This document shows, piece after piece, positions 28,150-36,613 of a stretch of DNA of 64,000 nt. The notes below the pieces were generated by a model that saw only the letters and a list, made by a program, of their open reading frames with translations, did no database searches and was not told the DNA's origin. The first letter of the stretch is position 1, and every line of letters starts with the position of its first letter. The stretch spans positions 124,001 through 188,000 of the forward strand of contig NZ_VCHQ01000003.1 in NCBI RefSeq assembly GCF_005860775.1. Direction: 5' to 3'. The position numbers and the translations under genes were made by a program. This DNA comes from Klebsiella indica (lineage in GTDB: Bacteria > Pseudomonadota > Gammaproteobacteria > Enterobacterales > Enterobacteriaceae).

Positions 28150-29357
28150 GCTGTCTCCTTAATGGCCGTTGTGGCAAAGGGTTTCCGGCGGAAAAAACGC
28201 TTTTCCCAGACGATAACCAGTATCAGCGCGATCAGTAACAAAAGATAGGTCACCAGCAGGCCGCCGAAAGGGCCAAAGGCCGCCAGAAGGTTGACTTTAT
28301 CCCAGTGCGTGGCCAGCGCCGGAGAGAGTCCGTCCCAGTAGTATGCGAGGATAGTTGATCCGATAACGTTGCCCAGACCAACCCACCAGTAATGCACCTG
28401 GCCCTCTACCGCACGATACATCCAGCCGGTTTCGCAACCGCCTGCCAGCACAATGCCGAAACCAAATAACAGACCGCCGATAACCGCATTCGGCCCCGCC
28501 CACATAATTTTCGGTTCCATACCCAGTTGCACGTAGCTGAAGATACCGATAGCGCTGGCGGCCATACCGAAAATAATCGCTTTCGCCATATTGGTGCGAC
28601 CGGTGATCCACATGTCGCGGAAGGCGGAAGTAAAACAAATTTGCGCCCGTTCGATAAGCAGCCCGAATCCTACGCCAAACAACAGCGCCATACCGAGTTT
28701 GGGGTGGTTAGCCGCAGTCAACAGCCCCCAGGCGATCATGGCGAAAAAGACCACCATCCCGTAGCGGAAACGACGTCGAGCCTGGTCAGGTTTTTGCGTC
28801 AGCGGTGACGCTTGCGACACTTTCTGCATCTTAACCGGGATACGAAAGACGGGCAGGAGCGTAAAGCGAGCGCCGAACCAGGTGCCGATGGCGGTCGCGA
28901 TAGCAAAAAACCAGGCGTGCAGAGAAAATTGCGGAATACCGGTGAAGAAGGCGGCCAGATTGCAGCCCATTGCCAGACGGGCGCCGAAACCGGCGATAAT
29001 CCCGCCAGCGACGGCCTGAAGAATACGAATCCGGCTGCGGGGAAAACGTAGCTTAACGTTATTCGCCCACAGTGCGGCGGCGAAACAGCCGCCAAACATG
29101 CCGATAATCATCATGCCATCGATTCGGGTGAGCGGTGTGCCGTCAAGATGAATCAGTTTATAGTAGCCCCATTCTTCACTATGCACGCCGACCAGTTGCA
29201 GTAATTGCCCGCCCCAGCGGGTGAATTCACCGGTCACGGCCCAGAAGGTGCCGGTAATGCCGAAGTAGTAGGTGGAGAGAATGCCTGCAGCGATAACAGC
29301 GGGAACGGGTGACCAGAATTTAATCATCCATGTTTGTTTGAATTGTTGCCATTTCAT
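28146..29357 (-). CDS. yedE: YedE membrane protein, sulfur/selenium transport family
   Basis: YedE is a polytopic inner-membrane protein of the YeeE/YedE family, thought to move thiosulfate or another reduced sulfur or selenium compound. It has 403 residues and about ten membrane segments. The duplicated family motif with a conserved Cys appears as GFGARLAMGCNLAAFFTG around 160-180 and LAGGCETGWMYRAVEGQ around 305-320; a further Cys is in ERAQICFTSAFRD. In E. coli yedEF lie near the flagellar genes, far from add-malY, so their position here is unusual. Confidence 0.93.
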   Translation of the reverse strand: MKWQQFKQTWMIKFWSPVPAVIAAGILSTYYFGITGTFWAVTGEFTRWGGQLLQLVGVHSEEWGYYKLIHLDGTPLTRIDGMMIIGMFGGCFAAALWANNVKLRFPRSRIRILQAVAGGIIAGFGARLAMGCNLAAFFTGIPQFSLHAWFFAIATAIGTWFGARFTLLPVFRIPVKMQKVSQASPLTQKPDQARRRFRYGMVVFFAMIAWGLLTAANHPKLGMALLFGVGFGLLIERAQICFTSAFRDMWITGRTNMAKAIIFGMAASAIGIFSYVQLGMEPKIMWAGPNAVIGGLLFGFGIVLAGGCETGWMYRAVEGQVHYWWVGLGNVIGSTILAYYWDGLSPALATHWDKVNLLAAFGPFGGLLVTYLLLLIALILVIVWEKRFFRRKPFATTAIKETA

Positions 29358-29474
29358 GAAAATGCCTCTGAACTCAGAAGGTATTACCCGTAGCGGGTTG
29401 AAGAGATGCGATAATACGCTGCTTAGTGCCTAAAAACACTCGACAGGATCAAATTGAACAATAAAGCGCATACC

Positions 29475-29504
29475 AAAGGCCACTCACTGTTGTTGGTGGC
29501 CTTT
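29475..29504 (-). terminator. Possible terminator of malXY
   Basis: AAAGGCCAC ... GTGGCCTTT is a nine-base-pair stem with a 12-base loop, 67 bp after the malY stop. On the minus strand it ends in TTTGG, a weak T-run. Confidence 0.45.
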
Positions 29505-29571
29505 ACAAACCCTGATATCAATCACCGTTTGCGCGATGAGTTAAGCGCTGAACCGTCTCCGCGTTCCTCAG

Positions 29572-30744
29572 TTAATGCAACCCGCGCAGGGCGGCAATCA
29601 ACCCTTGTACACCCTTTTCCAGCTTCGCGCGCGGGCACCCGGCGTTCAGGCGGACAAAACCCTTTCCCTCATCTCCGTAGGTGTCGCCGGGCATGATGGC
29701 GACCTTCTGCTCCTCAATTAACGCTCTTTGCAGGGAGCGGTCATCAATGGCCAGCGGCCGCAGATCAATCCACGCCAGATAAGTTGCCTGCGGTGGGCGC
29801 CAGTTCAGTTCAGGAAACGCCTGATTCAGCTGGTGGGCGATATAGCGCATATTTTCTTGCAGGTATCCACGCAGGGCATCCAGCCAGGGCGCGCCTTCGC
29901 GATAGGCAGCAATATGCGCGACCAGCGCCGGCACGGAAGGAGAAGAGAGGCCATCGCGGTTTTTAAGCGCATGTAGATAGCTTTCACGCACGGCGGGATC
30001 GTCAATCATCCCGTATGCGCCAGTAAAAGCCGGTATATTGAAGCTTTTCGAGCCGGAAGTGAAGAGCGCCCACGGGCTGCGGGCGACATCGCACCACGGC
30101 GTGTGCTGATGCCCGTCCCACACCATATCCATATGGATCTCGTCGCTAATCACTTTCACGCCGTGCTTTTCACACAGCCGTGACAGGATTGCGAGCTCTT
30201 CGCCGGTCCACACCTTGCCGGTCGGGTTGTGTGGGCTACACAGCAGCAGTACGGTATTGCGCGGCTCAGCCAGTACCCGTTCCATCTGCGCCATATCGCA
30301 GTGCCACTGATTGTTATTGCGCGTTAGCGGAACCGGGACAAGGCGCCGCTGGTTGCTTTCGATGGTTTTATAAAAGGCGTCGTAGGCCGGCGTGTGTACC
30401 ACGATACCGTCACCGATCTCTGACCACTGGCGAATCATCTCCGCCACCATATAGATAACCGATGGCCCGTAAACAATGACTTCGCGGTCGATTGGGCTAT
30501 GAAAACGGCTGGCGAACCAATGCGTCACCGCGTTGAGAAATTCCTCGTTTTTCCAGCGGCTATAACCAAAAACGCCGTGCGCCAGCCGTTTGCTGACGGC
30601 ATCAAGAATGCAAGGCGCGGTGGTGAAATCCATATCTGAGATAGTAAACGGCAACAGATCGGCCGCGCCAAAGCGATCGGCAACATAATCCCACTGCGTA
30701 CACCAGGTTCCATGACGATCAACCGGTGTTGAAAAATCAAACAT
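29572..30744 (-). CDS. malY: MalY, PLP-dependent cystathionine beta-lyase / MalT antagonist
   Basis: MalY is a cytosolic aminotransferase-fold enzyme with cystathionine beta-lyase activity; it also binds and inactivates the maltose activator MalT. The start at 30744 (MFDFSTPVDRHGTWCTQWDYV) gives 390 residues, the E. coli length; seven residues upstream are in frame but not in the family. The PLP lysine is in TSGSKSFNIPAF, with NPTGKVW and SDEIHMDMVWDG also present. It follows malX, 46 bp away, in one operon. Confidence 0.96.
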   Translation of the reverse strand: MFDFSTPVDRHGTWCTQWDYVADRFGAADLLPFTISDMDFTTAPCILDAVSKRLAHGVFGYSRWKNEEFLNAVTHWFASRFHSPIDREVIVYGPSVIYMVAEMIRQWSEIGDGIVVHTPAYDAFYKTIESNQRRLVPVPLTRNNNQWHCDMAQMERVLAEPRNTVLLLCSPHNPTGKVWTGEELAILSRLCEKHGVKVISDEIHMDMVWDGHQHTPWCDVARSPWALFTSGSKSFNIPAFTGAYGMIDDPAVRESYLHALKNRDGLSSPSVPALVAHIAAYREGAPWLDALRGYLQENMRYIAHQLNQAFPELNWRPPQATYLAWIDLRPLAIDDRSLQRALIEEQKVAIMPGDTYGDEGKGFVRLNAGCPRAKLEKGVQGLIAALRGLH

Positions 30745-30790
30745 CAGAATTTCCTTAATCATCACCCCCTCATGACAGAGGGGGCGGAGC

Positions 30791-32383
30791 TTATGCCTCG
30801 ACGGTATTCATCAGGACGGCCATTTCATCTTTCACAGACTGTACCTGCGGGCCAATAACCACCTGCAGGTTGTGCTGGTTAAGCTGCACAACACCGATAG
30901 CGCGATTCGCTTTCAGCGCAGCACTATCGACTTTGCTCATATCGTTCACTGACAGGCGCAGACGGGTAATGCAATTATCGAGAGAAACGATATTTTCCGC
31001 GCCGCCGAGCGCCGCCAGAATTGCCGGAACGTTATAACCTGATTTTCCGGTGACGCTGGTGACGGCCTTCTCAAATGTACTATGAGTTTCAACATCGCGC
31101 CCTGGCGTTTTCAGGTTAAAGCGGGTGATGGCGAAACGGAAGATGCCGTAGTAAACCGCAAACCAGATTGCCGCGACAACCGGTACCATGTACCACCTGG
31201 TGGACAGGCCATGGAGAATGCCGAAGACCACAAAGTCGATAATGTTACCGTCGGTGTTGCCGATAGTAACCCCGAGGACAGCCATCATGGTGAAGCCAAG
31301 ACCGGTCAGCAAGGCGTGGATAACGTACAACACCGGAGCGACAAACAGGAATAAAAACTCCAGCGGTTCAGTGGTGCCGCCAACCACGCAGGCGATGACG
31401 CCGGAAATCAACAGCCCCTTAATTTTATGGCGGTTTTCCGGGCGAGCGCAGTGATACATCGCCAGCGCCGCACCCGGCAGACCGCCGAGGAATGCCGGCA
31501 TTTTTCCTTGTGAAAGGAAACGGGTTGCGCTTTCAGAGAAGCCGTGGGTGGTCGGACAGCTCAGCTGCGCCTGGAAAATAGTCAACGCGCCGCTGACGCT
31601 GTGACCGCAAACGTCCATCGTTCCTCCCGCTTCGGTAAAACGAATCAGCGCCACCAGGATGTGGTGCAGGCCGAAAGGGAGGAGTAACCGTTCCCCGGTG
31701 CCGAAAATCATCGGGCCAAAATCACCCGCACTATTGATAATGCGGCCGAGAGCATTTATGCCCATAGCGAATACCGGCCATACAAGAGGAATAACGAGGC
31801 CGATTAAGCCGAGAACCACGGTGGTAATGATCGGCACAAAACGGGTGCCGCCGAAAAAGGCGAGCGCGTCCGGCAGACGGATAGTGTGAAAACGCTCATG
31901 CAGCATCCAGACGATGATCCCGGCGATCACCGCGCCGAGGATCCCGGTGTCGATGGATTGAATGCCAATAATATTCTGAATGTTATGGGCTTTAAGAACA
32001 GCAGCATCGGTGGTTGGCAGAATCCCCTTTGCTGTCAGCCAGAAGTTAACCGCGAGGTTCATGACGGCATAACCAACAAAACCAGCGAAAGCGGCAACGC
32101 CTTTGTTTTCACGGGCCAGACCCAATGGAATGGCGATACAGAACATCACGGGCAGAAAGCTGAAGGCGAATGAGCCGATTTTACTCATCCACACAAACAC
32201 CGCCTGTAGCAGCGGCAGATCCAGCCATGGCAGGAGAGTAAGAACATCATGGCTACTTAAAGAGCTGCCGATCCCCAGCATGATCCCGCAAAAGGAGAGG
32301 AGCGCCACGGGCAACATAAAGGTTTTCCCTAACTGCTGGAAAAATTCCCACATCGTAATTTTGGTTGCTGTTTTCGTCGTCAT
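30791..32383 (-). CDS. malX: PTS maltose/glucose-type enzyme IICB (MalX)
   Basis: MalX is a phosphotransferase-system permease that can carry glucose and maltose. It has 530 residues: an N-terminal EIIC domain with about ten membrane segments (including MPAFLGGLPGAALAMYHCARPENR and GGTTEPLEFLFLFVAPVLY) and a C-terminal EIIB domain with the phosphorylated Cys in NCITRLRLSVNDM near 465. No EIIA is fused, so it must use the shared glucose EIIA. It is controlled by the divergent MalI. Confidence 0.96.
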   Translation of the reverse strand: MTTKTATKITMWEFFQQLGKTFMLPVALLSFCGIMLGIGSSLSSHDVLTLLPWLDLPLLQAVFVWMSKIGSFAFSFLPVMFCIAIPLGLARENKGVAAFAGFVGYAVMNLAVNFWLTAKGILPTTDAAVLKAHNIQNIIGIQSIDTGILGAVIAGIIVWMLHERFHTIRLPDALAFFGGTRFVPIITTVVLGLIGLVIPLVWPVFAMGINALGRIINSAGDFGPMIFGTGERLLLPFGLHHILVALIRFTEAGGTMDVCGHSVSGALTIFQAQLSCPTTHGFSESATRFLSQGKMPAFLGGLPGAALAMYHCARPENRHKIKGLLISGVIACVVGGTTEPLEFLFLFVAPVLYVIHALLTGLGFTMMAVLGVTIGNTDGNIIDFVVFGILHGLSTRWYMVPVVAAIWFAVYYGIFRFAITRFNLKTPGRDVETHSTFEKAVTSVTGKSGYNVPAILAALGGAENIVSLDNCITRLRLSVNDMSKVDSAALKANRAIGVVQLNQHNLQVVIGPQVQSVKDEMAVLMNTVEA

Positions 32384-32434
32384 AACACGAATCCCGGTTC
32401 TTTATGTTATTGGTAGGAGGTAACGTGACGGCAA

Positions 32435-32450
32435 GATAAAACGTTTTACC
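32435..32450 (-). promoter_or_regulatory. MalI operator proximal to malX
   Basis: GATAAAACGTTTTACC matches the MalI operator palindrome with one mismatch at the end. It lies about 52 bp before the malX start, so it should block malXY transcription. Confidence 0.82.
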
Positions 32451-32457
32451 TTTTTTT

Positions 32458-32477
32458 AGTGCGATAAAAATCACATA
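32458..32477. promoter_or_regulatory. CRP-like site between malX and malI
   Basis: TGCGA, six bases, TCACA (32460-32475) is one mismatch from the CRP core TGTGA-N6-TCACA. CRP activates both malXY and malI in E. coli, and this site sits between the two MalI operators. Confidence 0.65.
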
Positions 32478-32513
32478 TTCAAGCGATAATAAGGTTTATA
32501 AAGAGAGCATGAT

Positions 32514-32529
32514 GATAAAACGTTTTATC
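32514..32529 (+). promoter_or_regulatory. MalI operator proximal to malI
   Basis: GATAAAACGTTTTATC is a perfect 16-bp palindrome and the consensus MalI operator, about 28 bp before the malI start. Its centre is 79 bp from the centre of the other operator, so a looped repressor is possible. It fits MalI autorepression. Confidence 0.9.
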
Positions 32530-32557
32530 GACAGCCAAAGGGAGTCGGCCTGAAGTT

Positions 32558-33586
32558 ATGGCTATCGCGAAGAAAATCACCATTAATGATGTCGCGCAGG
32601 CGGCGGGGGTATCGGTCAGTACGGTATCGCTGGTGCTGAGCGGCAAAGGACGTATCTCGTCGGCAACCGGCGAGCGTGTCAATCATGCGATTGAGCAATT
32701 AGGCTTTGTGCGTAACCGGCAGGCGGCATCTCTGCGCGGCGGGCAGAGTGGCGTTATCGGCCTGATTGTCAGCGATCTGTCGAAACCGTTCTATGCGGAA
32801 ATGACTGCCGGATTGACCGATGCGCTTGAGTCTCAGGGCAAAATGGTTTTCCTGACTCAGGGAGGGCATTGTGGTGAAAAAATGCTCCAGCGTTTTGATA
32901 CCCTGGTATCGCAAGGCGTTGATGGCGTTGTGATTGCCGGGGCGATTGACCAGGGCGCGGAACTGCGCGATCGGGCGGCGGAGGCTGGCATGCCGCTGGT
33001 ATTTGCTTCCCGAGCCAGCTATCTCGACGATGTCGATCTGATCCGTCCGGATAACATGCAGGCGGCTCAAATCGTCACCGAACATCTGATCCGCCGTGGG
33101 CATCAGCGCATTGCATGGCTGGGAGGACAAAGTTCATCTTTAACTCGTGCCGAGCGGGTAGGCGGCTACTGTGCGACTTTGCTGAAATATGGTCTGCCGT
33201 TTCATAGCGAATGGGTGATTGAGTGTGATGCGAGCCAGAAGCAGGCGGCAGAAGCGATGACGGCTCTGTTACGGAAAAATCCAACGATTAGCGCGGTGTT
33301 ATGCTACAACAGCGTGATTGCTACCGGTGCATGGTTTGGCCTGATGCGCGCCGGGCGGCAGAGCGGCGAAGATGGTGTTGAAAGCTATTTTGAACAGCGC
33401 GTCGCGCTGGCGGCATTTGCCGAATTACCCGAAGCCGCGCTGGACGATCTGCCGCTGACCTGGGTGATAACCCCTGCGCGTGAAATGGGAAAAAGCCTGG
33501 CGGATTGTATTTTACGGCGTATGACAGAGGGGCAGGGAACGGCCAGAAATCAGATAATGTCCCCCCGACTGGTTACCCGGAAATAG
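32558..33586 (+). CDS. malI: LacI-family repressor MalI
   Basis: MalI represses malXY and itself. It has 342 residues: an N-terminal LacI helix-turn-helix (ITINDVAQAAGVSVSTVSLVLSG at 8-30) with the hinge helix region RQAASLRGGQ, then a periplasmic-binding-protein-like effector domain (GVIGLIVSDLSKPFYAEM, RPDNMQAAQIVTEHLIRRGHQRIAWLGG). The inducer is not known. It is divergent from malX, and its stop codon lies inside the terminator shared with ydgA. Confidence 0.96.
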   Translation: MAIAKKITINDVAQAAGVSVSTVSLVLSGKGRISSATGERVNHAIEQLGFVRNRQAASLRGGQSGVIGLIVSDLSKPFYAEMTAGLTDALESQGKMVFLTQGGHCGEKMLQRFDTLVSQGVDGVVIAGAIDQGAELRDRAAEAGMPLVFASRASYLDDVDLIRPDNMQAAQIVTEHLIRRGHQRIAWLGGQSSSLTRAERVGGYCATLLKYGLPFHSEWVIECDASQKQAAEAMTALLRKNPTISAVLCYNSVIATGAWFGLMRAGRQSGEDGVESYFEQRVALAAFAELPEAALDDLPLTWVITPAREMGKSLADCILRRMTEGQGTARNQIMSPRLVTRK

Positions 33587-33605
33587 CCCCTCGTAAGGGG
33601 CTATT
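33582..33605. terminator. Terminator shared by malI and ydgA
   Basis: AATAGCCCCT-CGTA-AGGGGCTATT is a perfect ten-base-pair hairpin between the convergent genes. It overlaps the malI stop codon (TAG at 33584-33586) and ends six bases before the ydgA stop. Confidence 0.6.
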
Positions 33606-33611
33606 CGTTGC

Positions 33612-35141
33612 TTACTGCTGTGAAGCGGCTGGCGGAACCGCTTCTTGCGGCGCTGCTGGCTCAGATACCGGAAGCCCTAATCCAAACATCCCGGCAAACT
33701 CATCCAGCGGCATTTTCTGCCCGTTGAGCGTCACCTGGCCATCAGCGTACTGCAGGCTGGTGGTAATGGCGTTATCTTCCATGGTGGTAATACGGAACAT
33801 CTGCCCCATAGCCGCCAGGCCTTTCACCTGCTGATCTGCCAGTTTGGCGGCGTCTGCCGGCTGGTAGCCTTCAAGCCCGGCAATTCGGGTCATAAACTCT
33901 GTCGCCATCGCTACCGGGATCACCAGCTTGCCGTCGAGGGACTTAACGCTACGATCCACTTCATCCGCCAGGGTTTGCGGCGGCGCGGTGATCAGCGACG
34001 GATCTTTCAACAGAACCGAAAGGTTTAAGGTGGTTTCGCCTTTCGCATTGTGCCAGCTCAGCGGCGAAATGGTCAGTGACGGAGTGCCTTTGAGCATCAT
34101 CGGCAGCAAATTTAAAAACGTTTTTACCAGCGCCTGATTATACAGATCGCGGTTCTGCGCCAGTTGCGGGTCCGCCATCAGCGCCTGCGCTTCGGCATTG
34201 TATTTTTGACTGAACTGATGGAAAGCCTGGCCATCAATATTGTCCAGTTTCACGGTTAACCTGCCGCCACCGATATCCTGATTTTGCAGTTTCAGGCTGT
34301 TCACGGTGTAATCCAGTTGACTATTAATGCCTTTACCATCGGTGGTCAGCGAAGAATTGCCATCGATTTTCATTCCTTCAAACCGCGCCAGCTCTTTGCC
34401 TTCAACGCCAATTGACATCTTTTCCAGCGCGAGGGTTTGTTTGCCAATGCGCTCGTTGAAACTGGTCAATTGGGTCTTGCCATCAGCCTTCAGGTTATTA
34501 AAGGTGAACTGGACTTTCTGGTTATATTCGTTGACTGCGTTGATCTGCCCGCTGTCCGCCTCGCCGGTCAGACTGATGGTTTTGCCCTCGCGGTCGGCAT
34601 CCAACTGGAACTGGCCGCCGCTGAAGGTGACTTTTTCCTCACCGTTGGTGTAATCCAGTGGTTTGAGCACAATTGCGGACTGATTATCGCCATTCCATGC
34701 GATACGCGTATCAATGGTGAATGGCGTATCGCCTTTCGCAATATTGAACAGCGCCTTGCTGGTGTCATTGTTGACTAACGTGGTTTTGACGGCAGCCATT
34801 GATGGGACGAGATTGCCGTTTCTGAGTGAAGACAGCGGGAAGGGGCCGTGATCGACAACGTCGTCAAAAAGCAGCGATTGCCCGGCGGCGAGCCAGCCGG
34901 TCTCTTTTCCGGAAATGGGTTTAACCACCAGTTGCAAATGGCTGCTGAACAGGCCTCGCTGATAGTTTTGGTAAGTCAGCTCCACGCCTGCCTGCGGTAA
35001 GCTATTTTGCAACTGGGCATTAGCCTGCTGCACCATAGCAGCAATATGGCTTTCCAGCTGTTTCCCGGTGTACCAGGCTCCGCCTGTCCAGACGACGCCC
35101 AGCGCGATGATAACTCCTGCTACGACCAGCGATTTTTTCAT
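33612..35141 (-). CDS. ydgA: DUF945 protein YdgA
   Basis: YdgA is an inner-membrane anchored, mainly periplasmic protein of the DUF945 (YdgA) family, function unknown; relatives affect envelope stability and motility. It has 509 residues from ATG 35141 (MKKSLVVAGVIIALGVVWTGGAW without more), giving one N-terminal membrane helix and a long beta-rich periplasmic part with repeated low-complexity strands such as LTYQNYQRGLFSSHLQL. A frame extension to 35180 lacks a ribosome site. It follows manA on the same strand. Confidence 0.93.
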   Translation of the reverse strand: MKKSLVVAGVIIALGVVWTGGAWYTGKQLESHIAAMVQQANAQLQNSLPQAGVELTYQNYQRGLFSSHLQLVVKPISGKETGWLAAGQSLLFDDVVDHGPFPLSSLRNGNLVPSMAAVKTTLVNNDTSKALFNIAKGDTPFTIDTRIAWNGDNQSAIVLKPLDYTNGEEKVTFSGGQFQLDADREGKTISLTGEADSGQINAVNEYNQKVQFTFNNLKADGKTQLTSFNERIGKQTLALEKMSIGVEGKELARFEGMKIDGNSSLTTDGKGINSQLDYTVNSLKLQNQDIGGGRLTVKLDNIDGQAFHQFSQKYNAEAQALMADPQLAQNRDLYNQALVKTFLNLLPMMLKGTPSLTISPLSWHNAKGETTLNLSVLLKDPSLITAPPQTLADEVDRSVKSLDGKLVIPVAMATEFMTRIAGLEGYQPADAAKLADQQVKGLAAMGQMFRITTMEDNAITTSLQYADGQVTLNGQKMPLDEFAGMFGLGLPVSEPAAPQEAVPPAASQQ

Positions 35142-35160
35142 AGTATTTATCCATAAATGA

Positions 35161-35186
35161 AACCAGGCGGAGGGTACCACCTGGTT
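35161..35186 (-). terminator. Possible terminator of manA
   Basis: AACCAGG ... CCTGGTT makes a seven-base-pair stem with a 12-base loop and is followed on the minus strand by TCATTTAT, between manA and ydgA. Confidence 0.45.
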
Positions 35187-35237
35187 GTGTTGTCATGATG
35201 GGAAAGTCTGGCAACTGTGGCTAAAAAGTTCAGTATA

Positions 35238-36416
35238 TTACTGGAGCTTATTGAACACGCGCGCCACACGCCCGGAGCCGCTCACCTGCACTGGCGATTC
35301 GTTACACGCGATGAAGGCCGATTCGCCTGGCTTCAGCGCCAGACTCTGCTCGCCTTTAGTGATAACCGCTTCACCCTCAACGCAGAACAGAATCGCCGCG
35401 CTATCCTGAGCGATAGTGGTCGCCTGTGCTGACAGATCGTGCAGGGAGAAGGCAAAATCATCAACCGGAATCGGGAAATCCAGCGTCGCTCCGTGGGAGA
35501 CCGGCTGAGTCAGCAGCTCGTTCGCCGGTTTTGCTGCAAATTTGACGTTAGCCACCAGTTCAGGAATATCGATGTACTTTGGCGTCAGCCCCGCGCGCAG
35601 GACGTTGTCTGAATTGGCCATCACTTCCAGCGCCACGCCCTGAAGGTAGGCGTGCGGCGTTTCCGCGAACAGGAACATCGCCTCACCCGGATTAAGCCTG
35701 ACGACATTGAGCAACAGCGGAGAGAACAGGCCGCTATCGTCCGGATAGAATTCGGCAATCAGGCGAATAGTCTGCCACGGCTCGCCCTGTTCGTTATCCA
35801 GCGCGACCTGCAGGACGCTTAGCGCATGCGTCTTCTGTTCGCCTTTCATATTCAGCAGGCCGGCAAACAGCTTACGTAGATGCTCTTCGTCCGGCTGTGC
35901 GAGGAACTGGGCAATAGCCGGATGAGCATCGGCCACTGGCTGCAACAGGTTCACGATCTCGGCAAATTCGCGGAAGGCGTTCATCGCGAGGAACGGCGTC
36001 AGGGCGAAAACCAGCTCCGGCTTGTGATTCGGATCTTTATAGTTACGCTCAGCGGCATCAAGCGGGATCCCGGCGGCATTCTCTTTCGCGAATCCCACCT
36101 CTGAAGCTTGTTTGTTTGGATGAACCTGAATCGACAGCGGCTGTGAAGCACAAAGAACTTTGAACAGGAAAGGGAGTTCACCGAAGCGCTCAGCCACTTT
36201 AGCGCCGAGCAGGGCCGCTTTGTCGCTGTTGATCACTTCGCGCAACGAACGCTGGTGACCGGTAGTATCCAGAATCCGCGAGCTACTTTTCGGATGCGCT
36301 CCCATCCACAGTTCGGCCATCGGCAGGTTGTCTGGATTGGCAATTCCATACAGTTCGGTTAAGGCGGTGTGACTTCCCCAGGCGTAGTTTTGCACTGAGT
36401 TGATGAGTTTTTGCAT
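35238..36416 (-). CDS. manA: Mannose-6-phosphate isomerase
   Basis: ManA interconverts mannose-6-phosphate and fructose-6-phosphate for mannose use and GDP-mannose (colanic acid, O-antigen) supply. It has 392 residues from ATG 36416 (MQKLINSVQNYAWGS). The zinc-binding cupin signatures are present: PLSIQVHPNK near residue 95, YKDPNHKPELVFAL near 130 and the catalytic-region FAETPHAYLQGVALEVMANSDNVLRAG around 253. It is divergent from fumA, as in E. coli and Salmonella. Confidence 0.97.
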   Translation of the reverse strand: MQKLINSVQNYAWGSHTALTELYGIANPDNLPMAELWMGAHPKSSSRILDTTGHQRSLREVINSDKAALLGAKVAERFGELPFLFKVLCASQPLSIQVHPNKQASEVGFAKENAAGIPLDAAERNYKDPNHKPELVFALTPFLAMNAFREFAEIVNLLQPVADAHPAIAQFLAQPDEEHLRKLFAGLLNMKGEQKTHALSVLQVALDNEQGEPWQTIRLIAEFYPDDSGLFSPLLLNVVRLNPGEAMFLFAETPHAYLQGVALEVMANSDNVLRAGLTPKYIDIPELVANVKFAAKPANELLTQPVSHGATLDFPIPVDDFAFSLHDLSAQATTIAQDSAAILFCVEGEAVITKGEQSLALKPGESAFIACNESPVQVSGSGRVARVFNKLQ

Positions 36417-36613
36417 TCTCAATCCCTGTTCCACTTGATAATTATTCTCTCTATTAAACCAGCAAACGGGCGATAAGCAACCGGGGAGAAGAAAAAGTCG
36501 TCTTTGTCTCAGTTTTTGTTAAAGAATTGTGTAAAATCAACTAACTCGCTTTTCTACGGGCAAATGGAGTGTCTGCCCGAATTATAATCATCCAGGCAGT
36601 AAGTGAGAGCACA

